DNA from: Ascaphus truei
Lineage: Eukaryota > Chordata > Amphibia > Anura > Ascaphidae
Length of the DNA stretch: 64,000 bases
Assembly: GCA_036426205.1 (NCBI GenBank)
Contig: WSYH01000139.1
Coordinates: forward strand, 186,001 to 250,000
Direction: 5' to 3'
Positions 46,846 through 58,800 of the stretch are shown here, in pieces (the stretch's first letter is position 1; every line of letters starts with the position of its first letter). The position numbers and the translations under genes are program-made. A model generated the notes under the pieces. It was not told the origin of the DNA. It ran no database searches and worked only from the letters and a program-made list of their open reading frames with translations.

Positions 46846-48782
46846 TTGCAACCTATTCATCGTAGAATGGCACTCTGTGGAGGATACTTCATCTGCAATA
46901 GATGTACGGCATGTAGGTACAGCATCAAAAAATCTGAATTTGTATCAAATAATACCCCAAAAAATTACAAAATCAAGCAACATATCACGCGTAACAGTTC
47001 TTTTGTTATTTATTTGCTTGAATGTCCATGCGGTCTGCAGTATGTGGGTATGACTACTAGAGCCATTAAAAAAAGAGAATAGGTGCAAAACAGCGCTAAA
47101 ATAATAAATATAAATGTTCAGGCAGCCAGGTGAAAGACTGGTAGTACAACCAGTCAGGGGAACAATTGAAAAAAAGAGGTTAAACCGGCGCCAAAAAAAG
47201 GGTAAATACCAGTCCTGTTTAACAGTCCAAATACAGTCCTTGGAATGATGAATGGTGATGATTCTCACCTCAGCAATGCTATATGAAAAAGAGAGAAAGA
47301 AGAGAATAATGGTGCAGTAAATCAACACAGAGGGGGAAGGAGGGGTGGGGGGGGGGGAGGGGAACACAGATATTAACCAAAAACACAACAGAACATACAA
47401 CATAGCAGCGCCTAAAAAATAATACAAAGCTTATTTATTAGCGTGAAGATGTGTATTAACCGCATCCGGAGGGGCAAATTGCAACCCTACTTACGAAATG
47501 CTGGAAAGGTACAGGCGGATCTGCTGTAAGCAGCTGGGCTTTCAGGATGGCGACCGGAGCACTTGTGCTGGCTTCTACACGTGACTGGGGAATCAGGCGG
47601 ATGTCTCCGATGCCGAGGCCTCTGGGCGACGTGACGTCACCCCCGTTGTGTACTCTCCACCGGCTCACAGGACTCCAGTCCTCCAGTCTCCTTAACAGCC
47701 GCAATGTCGCCGTACCTCGGTTAAACACTGTAGGAGACTGCAGAATTTCTCCTTGAAACTGCAGACTGTACCACAGTAAAAACACTCTAAAACTTGGAAC
47801 TTCCCGACGCGTTTCGTACGCATGCGCGTACTTCTTCTGAGAAGTACGCGCATGCGTACGAACGCGTCGGGAAGTTCCAAGTTTTTAGAGTGTTTTTACT
47901 GTGGTACAGTCTGCAGTTTCAAAGGAGAAATTCTGCAGTCTCCTACAAGTGTTTTAACCGAGGTACGGCGACATTGCGGCTGTTAAGGAGGACTGGAGTC
48001 CTGTGAGCCTGGTGGAGAGTACCAACGGGGGTGACGTCCGTCCGCCCAGAGGCCTCGGCATCGGAGACATCCGCCTGATTCCCCAGTCACGTGTAGACGC
48101 CAGCACAAGTGCTCCGGTCGCCATCCTGAAAGCCCAGCTGCTTACAGCAGATCCGCCTGTACCTTTCCAGCATTTCGTAGTAGGGTTGCAATTTTGCCCC
48201 TCCGGATGCGGTTAATACACATGTTCACGCTAATAAATAAGCTTTGTATTATTTTTTAGGCCGTGCTTATGTTTGTATGTTCTGTTTGTTGTTTTTTGTT
48301 GCTAATATCTGTGTTCCCCCCCTCCCCCCCCCTTCCTTCCCCCTCCTTTGTTGATTTACTGCACCATTATTCTCTTTCTTTCTCTCTTTTTCATATATGC
48401 ATTGCTGAGGTGAGAATCATCACCATTCATCATTCCAGGACTGTATTTCGTCATAACAGGACTGTGTATTACCTTTTTTTGGCGCCGGTTTAACCTCTTT
48501 TTTTCTACTAGAGCCATTAAAATACGTTTGTATGAACATATATACAATATTAAGATTGGTTTAGTAACACATAATGTGTCAAATCATTTTCTTCAAATAC
48601 ACAATCAGGATCCCAAGGGTTTAAAATGCATTGCAATAGAAAGCATTACTCCACATTGGAGAGGAGGTAATACATTGAGCCTATTGGGGAGAAGAGAATC
48701 CTTTTGGATCTACGAATTACGTACCCTATCCCCAATGGGCTTAAATGTAGAATTTGATTTGAAACCCTTTCTGGTTGGATAG
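46846..48782 (+). pseudogene. Penelope GIY-YIG endonuclease, split by insertion
   Basis: The linker and endonuclease continue in a shifted frame. A Cys cluster (CGGYFICNRCTACRY) is followed by VIYLLECPCGLQYVGMTTRAI, the GIY-YIG core (here Q-Y-V-G). The frame breaks where the palindromic element inserts and resumes at 48505 as TTRAIKIRLYEH, then HWRGGNTLSLLGRRESFWIYEL and a stop at 48780-48782. WIYEL carries the conserved glutamate region. The two parts rejoin exactly across the 18-bp target duplication, so the host endonuclease frame was locally intact at the time of insertion. Confidence 0.82.
47072..48504. mobile_element. Palindromic (foldback) insertion in the Penelope element
   Basis: A 1433-bp insert flanked by the 18-bp duplication CTACTAGAGCCATTAAAA (47054-47071 and 48505-48522). 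Bases 47169-48504 form one near-perfect inverted repeat with arms of about 650-670 bp meeting at about 47836. The outer ends read AAAAAAGAGGTTAAACCGGC and its complement. A 97-bp single-copy segment precedes the left arm. The centre carries GTACGCGCATGCGTAC and GAA(A)CGCGTCGGG on each arm, a half of the hammerhead-like motif found in other elements here. No convincing protein. Either a foldback element or two Penelope-type non-autonomous copies inserted head to head. Confidence 0.8.
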
Positions 48783-49433
48783 ATTCACACAGTATCAATA
48801 TGTTCTGTATGTATGGTGTCAATATTAGCAATTTGTCCATTTACTGGTTTCTAACATGACGCTCCTCTACACATATAGCAAAGTTTGTAATGGATATATT
48901 ATTTTGTATTTTAGAAAATTTTATGTATATCTAGTATTGCACTGTTGCATTTCTAACTAGCACTTAATGTATTAATTGTTTCACAATATCCTGTATTCAC
49001 TAAGTCCACTAGCTATTGCATAGCCTATGTTTTGTTTAACACTTAGAATATCCATAGTATCAATCACTTTCTAATTTAATAATATACACTTATAGGTGGA
49101 TTATACATTATATATATATTTTGAAATAGTCACATTATATTAACATATTTATGTTTTAATGACTAGATGCTTATTGTTGTTTGTCTGTATCAGTTAGTTA
49201 TGTTTTAGTTTTTAGTATGTTCGTCCAGTGTAACAGCTGAGGATTCAGACTTGCAGTAGCACAATGTAATACCAACATGAACCATCTTACTGCGCATGTG
49301 CTTGATCGCATTATTATGCCCAAGAACTACTTCACTTGCCCATTGCGCATGTGCATCAGACTGCAGGTGAATTTAATTCAAATAATTACAGACTCTCTAT
49401 TTAAGGGACTCTGATGGACTTTTAATACCATAT

Positions 49434-49476
49434 ACCCCTGAGGAAGAAAGCAGAGAGCTTTTGAAACGCGTAGGGT
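49434..49476 (+). ncRNA. Hammerhead-like motif A (in Penelope element)
   Basis: Order of parts: ACCC (stem I, 49434-49437), CTGAGGA (core, 49438-49444), a hairpin based on AAAGC/GCTTT, GAA (49463-49465), self-complementary ACGCGT (stem III, 49466-49471), A (cleavage-site position, 49472), GGGT (stem I partner, 49473-49476). This follows the circular order of a type I hammerhead ribozyme. The stem III halves touch with no loop, so cleavage would need a dimer or tandem. Hammerheads are known in Penelope-like elements. Activity is inferred. Confidence 0.5.
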
Positions 49477-52400
49477 GGCGATTCTAGCACTCCTGCACCA
49501 CTGTGTTTGGCGATTTCCCTCCACGTATTTGACGAATCTACGTTTGCTGCTAATCAGCTAGCCTGCCGCTCGTGACGGGGAGCCGAATCAGCTTCTGCTG
49601 TTCCAGACCAGCTGGGCGTCCTTTCCAGTGTGCCGCGTGAGATTCTGCACGCAGGCTGACGTGCACACATCAACGGAGACGCCCGCGAGCAGGAATCAGC
49701 TTACAGCATCGAGAGGGGATACTCTCTAAATTATCCACTGCCTGCTTACCTTTTCCATCTGGTGAGTGGGCATTGCATCTGTTACCATCGGTGCTGCGGA
49801 GTGCTCTAATCACTTTTTAATTTAATCTGTCCATATTGTTGTTATGTCTATGTATGCCATGAATTGTTATTAAATGCTTTTACTGTTTATTTTCACCTAA
49901 CTGTTTTTCAGCTGATATATGTTGTCTTAAGTGTTGTTTGTCCTATTGCCAACAGTATTATGCTATGTGTTCATGTGTCGTGCTTCTCCCTCCTTTTTTA
50001 AGCACATCGTGAGGAGCTACGTTCCACCTTCCAACCGGCTTGGTTTTTATATATCCTTTTTATAATTATTGTTATCCTAGGCGCCTCCAGATACATACTT
50101 TTTTCCATGTATTTACTATATATGCTCAAATGCCACATATTCCTCATGTATACTCCATTATTGGTACATTCCCTCCAGATTTCAATGTGTAGCATAATAT
50201 CCAAAGCTTTTAAAGTATCACAAACCTTGTATCACTATATAAACCTGAATAAACACAATTGTGAAACATGTCTATAGAAGAAAAGATCTTTCTCATAAAC
50301 ACTCAAAACTAAATGATTATCCAGGAACACCTTGACCAAATAAACATTTAAAGGGAAAATGATTGGGGGCTATGATGGGGGATTATCATTCACCGACCTA
50401 GTTTTGTCTGTCTGTCTGTTGGTCCATTGTAACCTCATCGCATGCAGTTCTTTGGAACAGTATCTTATTACACTACACATATCCTTTTTTTATATATCCA
50501 TAATTAATCTAAAAATGTTTGTAACCCCTCTCCATTAACTGTTAAAGCTGATATTCTAAATAATCAAACGTTTAGCTCCATTATTATTTTGTTATGTCTC
50601 TACTTTCCTTATGCGAGTTCTTATATAGCATCTTAAAACCGTAAAAACCACGGGTTAATTTAAAAAAAAACCATTGGTAAATGCCTCGAGACCTCTTATA
50701 AATATATGATATATTTCCCTCCGATAACAAACTCCCCTTAAAACAACTGGACTTCCCTAGTATTGTTCTTATATCATTTACTTCCCTCTTCCCACCGGTC
50801 GATTGTCCTATGACAAGCTTAGTATGTGTGTGTCAGCAATACCACCCCAACAAAGCACTGATTTCCACTCACTAACTGGGTGTATGGTTCTACAAGAGAC
50901 GTGTGGCGTCCAAGCAGAAGAAAAATAATAGATAGATTTCGCCCTCAAGATTGAAGACAGATATTTCTACTCAGAATCTAAATTCAACCTGCTCCAGTGA
51001 AAGCACCGCTCTATAGCCCCCTCACCCGCCGGCCGGGCAACTTGTTGGATTGGGCTAGTTTTGTCTTGTTGGCAGAAGGAATTTTCATTGCTGACACAGA
51101 TAACTGGGATCGCATATGCATGCACAGGACTACTGGGGGCCTGTATGTTCAGCAATTTTTCCTTCTCCTTACCCCATTATTTGGTCAGGATGACTTTCAT
51201 TTTCGACAACGTGGCACCCGACCTAAAAGTGATCTTTTATTGCACTCTTCTTATCTCTGCCCTAACTCTCTGAAAGTTGAATCTTCCACTAGCTTTCTAC
51301 GCCTGACTTTTTTTTTTTAATTCATACACCCTGACAAAAATGCCAGCACATTGTAATGTGCTTTTCATGATCACAATTTACATTTACTATATAACCGTTC
51401 TTGTCACAATTGTGTTAAACACTTGGTTTTCTTCTAAAGTTTGCTACCTCAGTCTGCCTGGAGGCCCACACACCCCAATCCCCACAGTGTCCCTCTTCTT
51501 ACAATACATATGGACATAGTCAGTGTACAGTAATGGACTGTTCCTCACCAAAATAAAACTTTATATATTGCTTGCACATTTAATGTGATAAAACTTGATT
51601 GCCGTTTTTTTGTGTATTTATTATGTCACATTTCAATGCATGAAGCACGTGAACTAGGTATTTAACAGCTGAGTTTTCCAGCTAGGCAGAAGAGCCAAGA
51701 GTGTGTCCCGTGCAGGATGCCGACATCCCAGCCTCATACCTTGTAGAAGTTTAGTTCTTCCCGTGTATCCATAAAGAATATAATTGTTTCAATACTATCG
51801 GTCACTTAGTCCTTCTACATGCGCTGATGGTACTCTTACCTCTCGATTCCCATGCTAAAAACCCGTTTTAAATTATAACAAACACATATGGTATGTATTA
51901 AGCGTGTATTGTAAAGAAAAGACATATCCAGAAGCGCTGGGGTACAATTGGTGAGATTTGGTGAAACTGCTCGTTGTACTATTAGCGTTAGTAACTTTCC
52001 CCCCTCCGGAAAACGACTTTTGATAGCGGATCTTTCTTTCTTTGTTACCCTCTCTTACTTATTTCTTTTAAAACGGCGCATTGAGTAAAGCCATTGCAAT
52101 GGGACGGTTTATAGTATTGTGCAGCCTGAAAAGTGCTATGTCTCGTGTAAAATAACACATATATATCGGCTGTACAACCCAGGAGTTCCAAAACTACGTT
52201 GCGACAGGATGAACTCCCTGCAGTATGCCTTTCCCGTACTTCAAAATCCCAAACGGCGAATATAAATAGAGAAATCGGTCGTATATAACTAAAAACAACC
52301 ATGTCTCGGGGTGACAGCCCTAAACATAGAGGCTGATCTCTTCATTCCCATGACGCACGATCCGAGTTTTCTTAATATAAAAGAATACACCATTCCTGCC

Positions 52401-52585
52401 TTCCAACTTGTTGGACCTGAAACCCCTTTCCTCCAATCCCCTGACATCTTCGGTGCCACTGGCAAGAAATGGACAGGAAGAATACAAGGCACACACACAC
52501 ACATATACACCACACACACACCACACACCACCCACACACCAACACTTTGTTTTTGATAAACCCCTCTCCCTTCGCATATTCTTAC

Positions 52586-52684
52586 CTTCTTAGCAACTGT
52601 GCCTCCCCCGTGTGTTGCAAAACAAAACACAACAGAATGAAAGCCTAACGTAACCCGGAGGGTGCTATTAGGAGAAGAAACCAT
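52586..52684 (-). pseudogene. Broken duplicate of EPHA7 exon 1
   Basis: Second copy of exon 1 with the ATG and the GTAAG donor (52581-52585) kept but the frame shifted by several small indels between them. It reads MVSSPNSTLRVTLGF and then loses the hydrophobic signal-peptide pattern, although patches such as FCFA and TH remain. There is no stop. If real, it would not give a working signal peptide. More likely it is sequencing error in a falsely duplicated contig segment. Confidence 0.85.
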
Positions 52685-55600
52685 GGTTGCAATTGACAGG
52701 GCTGAGTTATGTGCTATTATTTGCAATGAGTCTCTTTGTTTTTTGTGCTTGAAGTTTTGTTACTGTGGAACTGGATTCTATGCAACTGGTTGTGTCTTCT
52801 TTCTTTTTGTGCTGTTTCTCGGTGGCGTTTATATACTGTATTGTACTATATTAGGTGCAAATGAATCCCTCTGCACAGTCCCGCCTGAATGCTGGATACT
52901 CACCTCTGTAGCCTCTTCAACCGTGTGTCTCTATACCCATCCTGCACAGCCTGCTTACGCAGACCCGGCCACCGCTCACACATCCAATAATATCAATAGG
53001 AGTCAGGGCGGGGCCAGCAGCACCGCAGCTCAGATGGAGGAGGGGCCGAAGAGGGACAAGGGAGCAAGGCGTCTGTCACTACCAGCAGGACTGGCGCCGC
53101 ATTTAGCCTATCAGATTTCGGGAGGAGCCATCGACGCCTGGCCAATAGCAGCAAGAAAAAGAGGTCAAGAATCTCAGCTTTCTCCAATCAGAGGGCGGCC
53201 TCGGCTGGTCAGGGTTTTCACTGTATCCCTGTGCTTGGAGGGCTGCCTTCTATCTGCAAGTAGCCAGGAGTCTGGCGGAAGTGGATGAGCATCAGCACTC
53301 AACAAAGTGTTCCGCCCTCTGTAGACTGACCCTGGCACAATCACAAGCGGCACATTTCAGAATTCCAGACATTTATACACAAGAATTCAACGTTAGTGTA
53401 ACATGAATCTCGCTACTTCTGCATAACTCAGCTTATTGTGCCTTGCTAAAGAGAGCACTTAAATTTTGGAACAACTCCCATGCAGGAGGTTGATTCAATT
53501 ATAAAGGGGTCTTCATAAATGCACATGGCTGGGGGGGCGACTCTTGTTAACTAGTTGATGAAATGTCTCCTAACGACTCGCACTTTAAATGGCGCTCTGT
53601 AAATGGATAGAGTGTCTACTATCCTCTTCATTTCCCTCGTCCAATTTAAAACAATGGAAACTGCCATTATTTAAGTGACCCAACGAAGACTACCCCATCC
53701 TTCTGGGGCTAAACCAGCAGTATGCTAATAAACATGTAAGAACCTTTATTGGAGGGAAATGAGCTGTGTCGGATGCTGAGCCTGTATAACACCCGGGAAG
53801 TAGAAGCTGCATCAGGCCTGCTGGGTCGTCAGTTCACACAACGAGCAAACAAAATCTCAACCAAATCAGTGAAAAAGAGATCAAGTATTCCCGTGGGCCA
53901 CTACGCTGAGCATGGGACCTTTTAATGTATTTTTTTAACTGCCGTGCTTCAGAGCTGGAAAGGTTGCAAACCCCGTGAAAGGCGTTGCGACCTCACTGAA
54001 CTTTAAATTTTTTATATTGCGAAAGTCCCCGATAAGCATCTAAATATAATACTTGAAATGTGGGAAAGGGGGAATTGTCTTTTTCTTCCTGTTATATCTT
54101 AGTATTCCTCGCCGATAAAAATGGGTCATTGTATCATAATAAAATATACTCACTGGAAAGGATATCGCCACCTCCGTGCCAATGCAACAGTGCACTTGGT
54201 TTAAGTGATCAGTTGCTCACATATTGTGCATGCAATGGTGCGGTACTTAACTCGGCAATACGGTTATTGCAGTGCGTTCGGCGACGCCGGTCACTTGCCC
54301 CAAGGGAAGAATAGGACGTTCAAACAATCGACAGTATATATGTGCTTTGACAATGCATTGCATTGTAGTAATTTTTGAGATTGAAAATGTTATCCCTGCA
54401 CGAGAATAGCAGTTCTTCAGCCACTGGGGGCTTTTTGTGGTTAGTTTACAGACTCCACAGCAGTGGTTTACTGACACTCAGAGTTAATTTTGAAACCATA
54501 CCGAAGGGTTTAAGTAGTAAGTTGCAAGGCTTGCACCTCTGGCAAAAGAATACATTCTTACAACAGTGCTGTAAGTCAATTGTAACGCATTTCAGATAAA
54601 ATAGGAGCGGGGATATTTGGTTTGAGGAAGTAAGGCTTGTGCATTTCGCATAAAAGTGATGGCAATGCATGGATGCACCGCTGGGATGAGATTGATACGT
54701 CCTATATCGGTTGATGTTTTACAGTGCATGATATGAACCCTGACTTATGTAACATGTCGTGTGACACTGTAGTTTTAAGTAATCCAATGAGAATGATTAA
54801 CTTAATTTAGCCACACTAAGTTACTATAGTATGGAGGCGGGATCCAGTTAGTTTGTTGACTGCTGTTATATTGATTTTTACTGGCAGAAATTGGTCAAAG
54901 CGCTAAGAATTGTTCTTTTTTGTGTCCTGCAACCAATGAGTTTTAGCATCTGGATACGGTCTGTCCGCTCTTGATTCCAGTACGCAGGATGAATGTAAAA
55001 TTCCAAGCTAACTTAACATTGTCTGGGAGGATATTATTGCCACAAGCTCATGAATAATTTCGATAACAGCAAATCTCTTTACTAGATATCTGAATTCCAT
55101 GGTGTGATTAAAGTCTTCCACTGGAAATACAAAATGTAAGCTAACATCATACCTAGGTTTCTGTTATGAAAAACATAGGGATTATTTACCCAGATCCCTT
55201 GATTGACAAATAAGCATATCGAGTTAGTTGTGTGTGTTCAACTTTTGTGCAAACAGGCTTATGTACGTGTTAATTAAATAAGGGGGAGAAGACTATTGCC
55301 AATTATCCTACCCCGTACAGGTACAACGGTAATAAGGCAACTGTTCTCATTTCTAATTATTGGGATCGAGATAGAGAGTACGGACTAATGGTTACTTTCT
55401 ATGCACGAAGGGGATGTGCTAGGTTCGATCTACATCACCTACAAACAAAATTCAAGTGGGACACTGCTATTTTACCATTATTTTGTATAATTGTAAACGT
55501 ATTACGATAGTCATGTTATACAGCATATACTACTGTTTTAAAAAGTGAGGGGATTGAAAAATGACATTGACACCAGAAATATAAATCTGTCAAGCCCATG

Positions 55601-55814
55601 GCTTCTTGCTACTAGCATCCTTTTTGGACTACGTCTTGCTTCCTTTGCGTGTTTTTACCAGGGTCCAGATTTAGTCTTTGATACATGGTGTTGCAGAACG
55701 CCAATCCCTTGGTGGGCTTTGAGACTGGCGTGCTACTTTTTGCCTTTTATTGTCTCTTTGTGGCATTGGGGGTCGAGCCCAATCGAAAAACACATAAAAG
55801 GAAAGGGGTAGGTT

Positions 55815-58800
55815 ACGTAAAATCAACCAAAAAAAACTGTGTGATCTTTGGTCGCTACCCCACCATGCCAATATCGCCCAATCATACGTCATGTTTAGTG
55901 CCCCCAGTTAGACACTTACTCACCACACTGGGGGCTGCCTGTATGATATACAAAACTGACCCCCTGGTCAGAGCAGTGCGGAAAAGATGTATCGGAGGCG
56001 CCTAGATAACAAAATTATAAAAAGAGTATAAAAACCAAGCCTGTTGGGCCAGCTTAGATCAGATTCAGTTAATAGAGAATAATAATACATAAAAATCACA
56101 TGTACCAGTCCCACACAAATAGAATACTTAGATTTAGAGATAACTATCGTAGATAATTGTATTCACATACACATACTTAAACCCGTTTCAATTAATAATT
56201 ATTTGCATGCACAAGTCACCATAACCCCACATGGGTCAAAAATATACCAAAAGGCCAATATTCGACTGAAAGAAAATAGTTCACATCCGGAAACATTCAA
56301 TATCCAAGTGAGGATCTTAAAAACAAATTTATAGAGAGGAGTATTCTCCACAGGATTTAGATAGGACCATTACGACGGGTTCTTGCAGCGAGGGACAGTA
56401 ACCAGTCTTTTGAAGATAAAAATAAAATCTTAAAAAACAGGCAATCTGTCATTTATAACCCAATTTAATCAAATGGCCCCTAATATACTTAAAATCTTTA
56501 GAAAGTATTGGCGATATTAAAAAGGACAAGAACCAGAGGGTATTTTACATTTATATCCACTATTTAATTTACAAAAGCCCCTAACATAGGACAAGACTGG
56601 CACTAGCTGTCCATCATTGCAACCTATTCATCGTAGAAATGGCACTCTGTGGAGGATACTACAAAGTGACTTTGTCGGCATGTAGTACAGCATCAAAAAA
56701 TCTGAATTTGATCAATAATAACCCCAAAAAATTACAAAATCAAGCACATTACCCGCGTAACAGTTCTTTTTGTTTATTTATTTGCTTGAATGTCCATGCG
56801 GTCTGCAGTATGTGGGTATGACTCCTAGAGCCATTAAAAAAGAGAATAGGTGCAAAACAGCGCTAAAATAATAAATATAAATGTTCAGGCAGCCAGGTGA
56901 AAGACTGGTAGTCACCAGTCGGGGAACAATTGAAAAAAAGAGGTTAAACCGGCGCCAAAAAAAGGGTAATCCAGTCCTGTTATGACAGTCCATACAGTCC
57001 TTGGAATGATGAATGGTGATGATTCTCACCTCAGCAATGCAATATGAAAAAGAGGAAAGAAAGAGAATAATGGTGCAGTAATCAACACAGGAGGGGGAGG
57101 AAGGGGGGGGAGGGGAACCAAGATATTAGCACAAAAAAACAAACAGAACATACAAACATAGCAGGCCATAAAAATAATACCAAAGCTATTTATAGCGTGA
57201 AGATGTGTATTAACCGCATCCGGAGGGGCAAAATTGCAACCCTACTTACGAAATGCTGGAAAGGTACAGGCGGATCTGCTGTAAGCAGCTGGCGTTCCGG
57301 ATGGCGACCGGAGCACTTGTGCTGGCGTCTACACGTGACTGGGGAATCAGGCGGATGTCTCCGATGCCGAGGCCTTGGGCGACGTGACGTCACACCCCGT
57401 TGTGTACTCTCCAACGGCTCACAGGACTCCAGTCCTCCAGTCCTCCTTACAGCCGCAATGTCGCCGTACCTCGGTTAAAACACTGTGGAGACTGACAAAT
57501 TCTCCTTTGAAACTGCAGAACTGTACCACAGTAAAAACACTCTAAAACTTGGAACTTCCCGACGCGTTTCGTACGCATGCGCGTACTTCTTCTTGAAGAA
57601 GTACGCGCATGCGGGAAACGCGTCGGGAAGTTCCAAGTTTTAGAGTGGTTTTACTGTGGTACAGTCTGCAGTTTCAAGGAGAAATTCTGCAGTCTCCTAC
57701 AAGTGTTTTAACCGAGGTACGGCGACATTGCGGCTGTTACTGTTAAGAGGACTGGAGTCCTGTGAGCGGTGAGAGTACACAACGGGGGTGACAGTTACGT
57801 CAGCCCAGAGGCCTCGGCATCGGAGACATCCGCCTGATTCCCAGTCACGTGTAGACGCCAGCACAAGTGCTCCGGTCGCCCATCCTGAAAGCCCAGCTGT
57901 TACAGAAGATCCGCCTGTACCTTTCCAGACTTTCGTAAGTAGGGTTGTCAATTTTTGCCCCTCCGGATGCGGTTTAACACATGTTCACGCTAATAAATAG
58001 CTTTGTATTATTTTTTAGGCCGTGTGTATGTTTGTATTTCTGTTTGTTGTTTTTGTTGCTAATATCTGTTGTTCCCCCCCCCCCCCCTTCCTTCCCCCTC
58101 CTGTGTTGATTTACTGCCACCATTATTCTCTTTCTCTCTCTTTTTCATATATGCATGCTGAGGTGAGAATCATCACCATTCATCATTCCAAGGACTGTAT
58201 TTGGACTGTCATAACAGGACTGTATTTACCCTTTTTTGGCGCCGGTTTAACCTCTTTTTTTACTAATTGCCTTATAAAATACGTTTGTATGAACATATAT
58301 ACAATATTAAGATGGTTTAGTAAACACATAATGTGTCAAATCATTTTTCTTCAAATACACAATCAGGATCCCAAGGGTTTAAAATGCATTGCAATAGAAG
58401 CATTACTCCACATTGGAGAGGAGGTAATACATTGCCTTTGGGGAGAAGAGAATCCTTTTGGATCTACGAATTACGTACCCTATCCCCAATGGGCTTAAAT
58501 GTAGAATTTGATTTGAAACCCTTTCTGGTTGGATAGATTCACACAGTATCAATATGTTCTGTTGTATGGTGTCAATATACAATTTGTCATTTACTGGTTT
58601 CTAACATGACGCTCCTCTACACATATTAGCAAAGTTTGTAATGGATATATTATTTTGTATTTTAGAAAATTTTATGTATTCTAGTATTGCACTGTTGCAT
58701 TTCTAACTAGACACTTATGTTTAATTGTTTCACAATATCCTGTATTCACTAAGTCCACTAGCTATTGCATAGCCTATGTTTTGTTTAACACTTAGAAATA

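Larger units (their letters stand above)
46036..50107 (+). mobile_element. 5'-truncated Penelope-like retroelement
   Basis: Insertion bounded by a perfect 16-bp target duplication, TGTATTTACTATATAT, at 46020-46035 and 50108-50123. Near both ends lie about 80-bp inverted repeats (46175-46258 against 50030-50107) containing GGAGGCGCCTAGGATAAC and its complement. Inside are the C-terminal part of a reverse transcriptase, a Cys-rich linker and a GIY-YIG endonuclease, the hallmark of Penelope-like elements (Poseidon/Neptune type; clade not resolved). The RT palm with its catalytic aspartates is missing. A 1.43-kb palindromic element has inserted in the endonuclease. A hammerhead-like motif lies at 49434-49476 in the 3' part. 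Confidence 0.85.
40824..50336 (+). repeat. Tandem duplication, copy 1 (clean)
   Basis: A 9.5-kb unit starting AATAAACATTTAAATGAAAA and ending CCTTGACC. It includes part of intron 1, intact exon 1, promoter, upstream DNA and the Penelope element with its palindrome. The next base begins the second copy. Coding exon 1 and the Penelope reading frame are better preserved here than in copy 2. Confidence 0.93.

Noticed and set aside
47456..48215. Mirror-image frames (about 70-110 codons) in the two palindrome arms
   Set aside because: They are the same arm sequence read on opposite strands, not conserved in copy 2, with no protein family match.
52662..53288. 208-codon plus-strand frame over the duplicated promoter
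   Set aside because: Antisense to exon 1, created by indels in copy 2; the matching region of copy 1 is not open.
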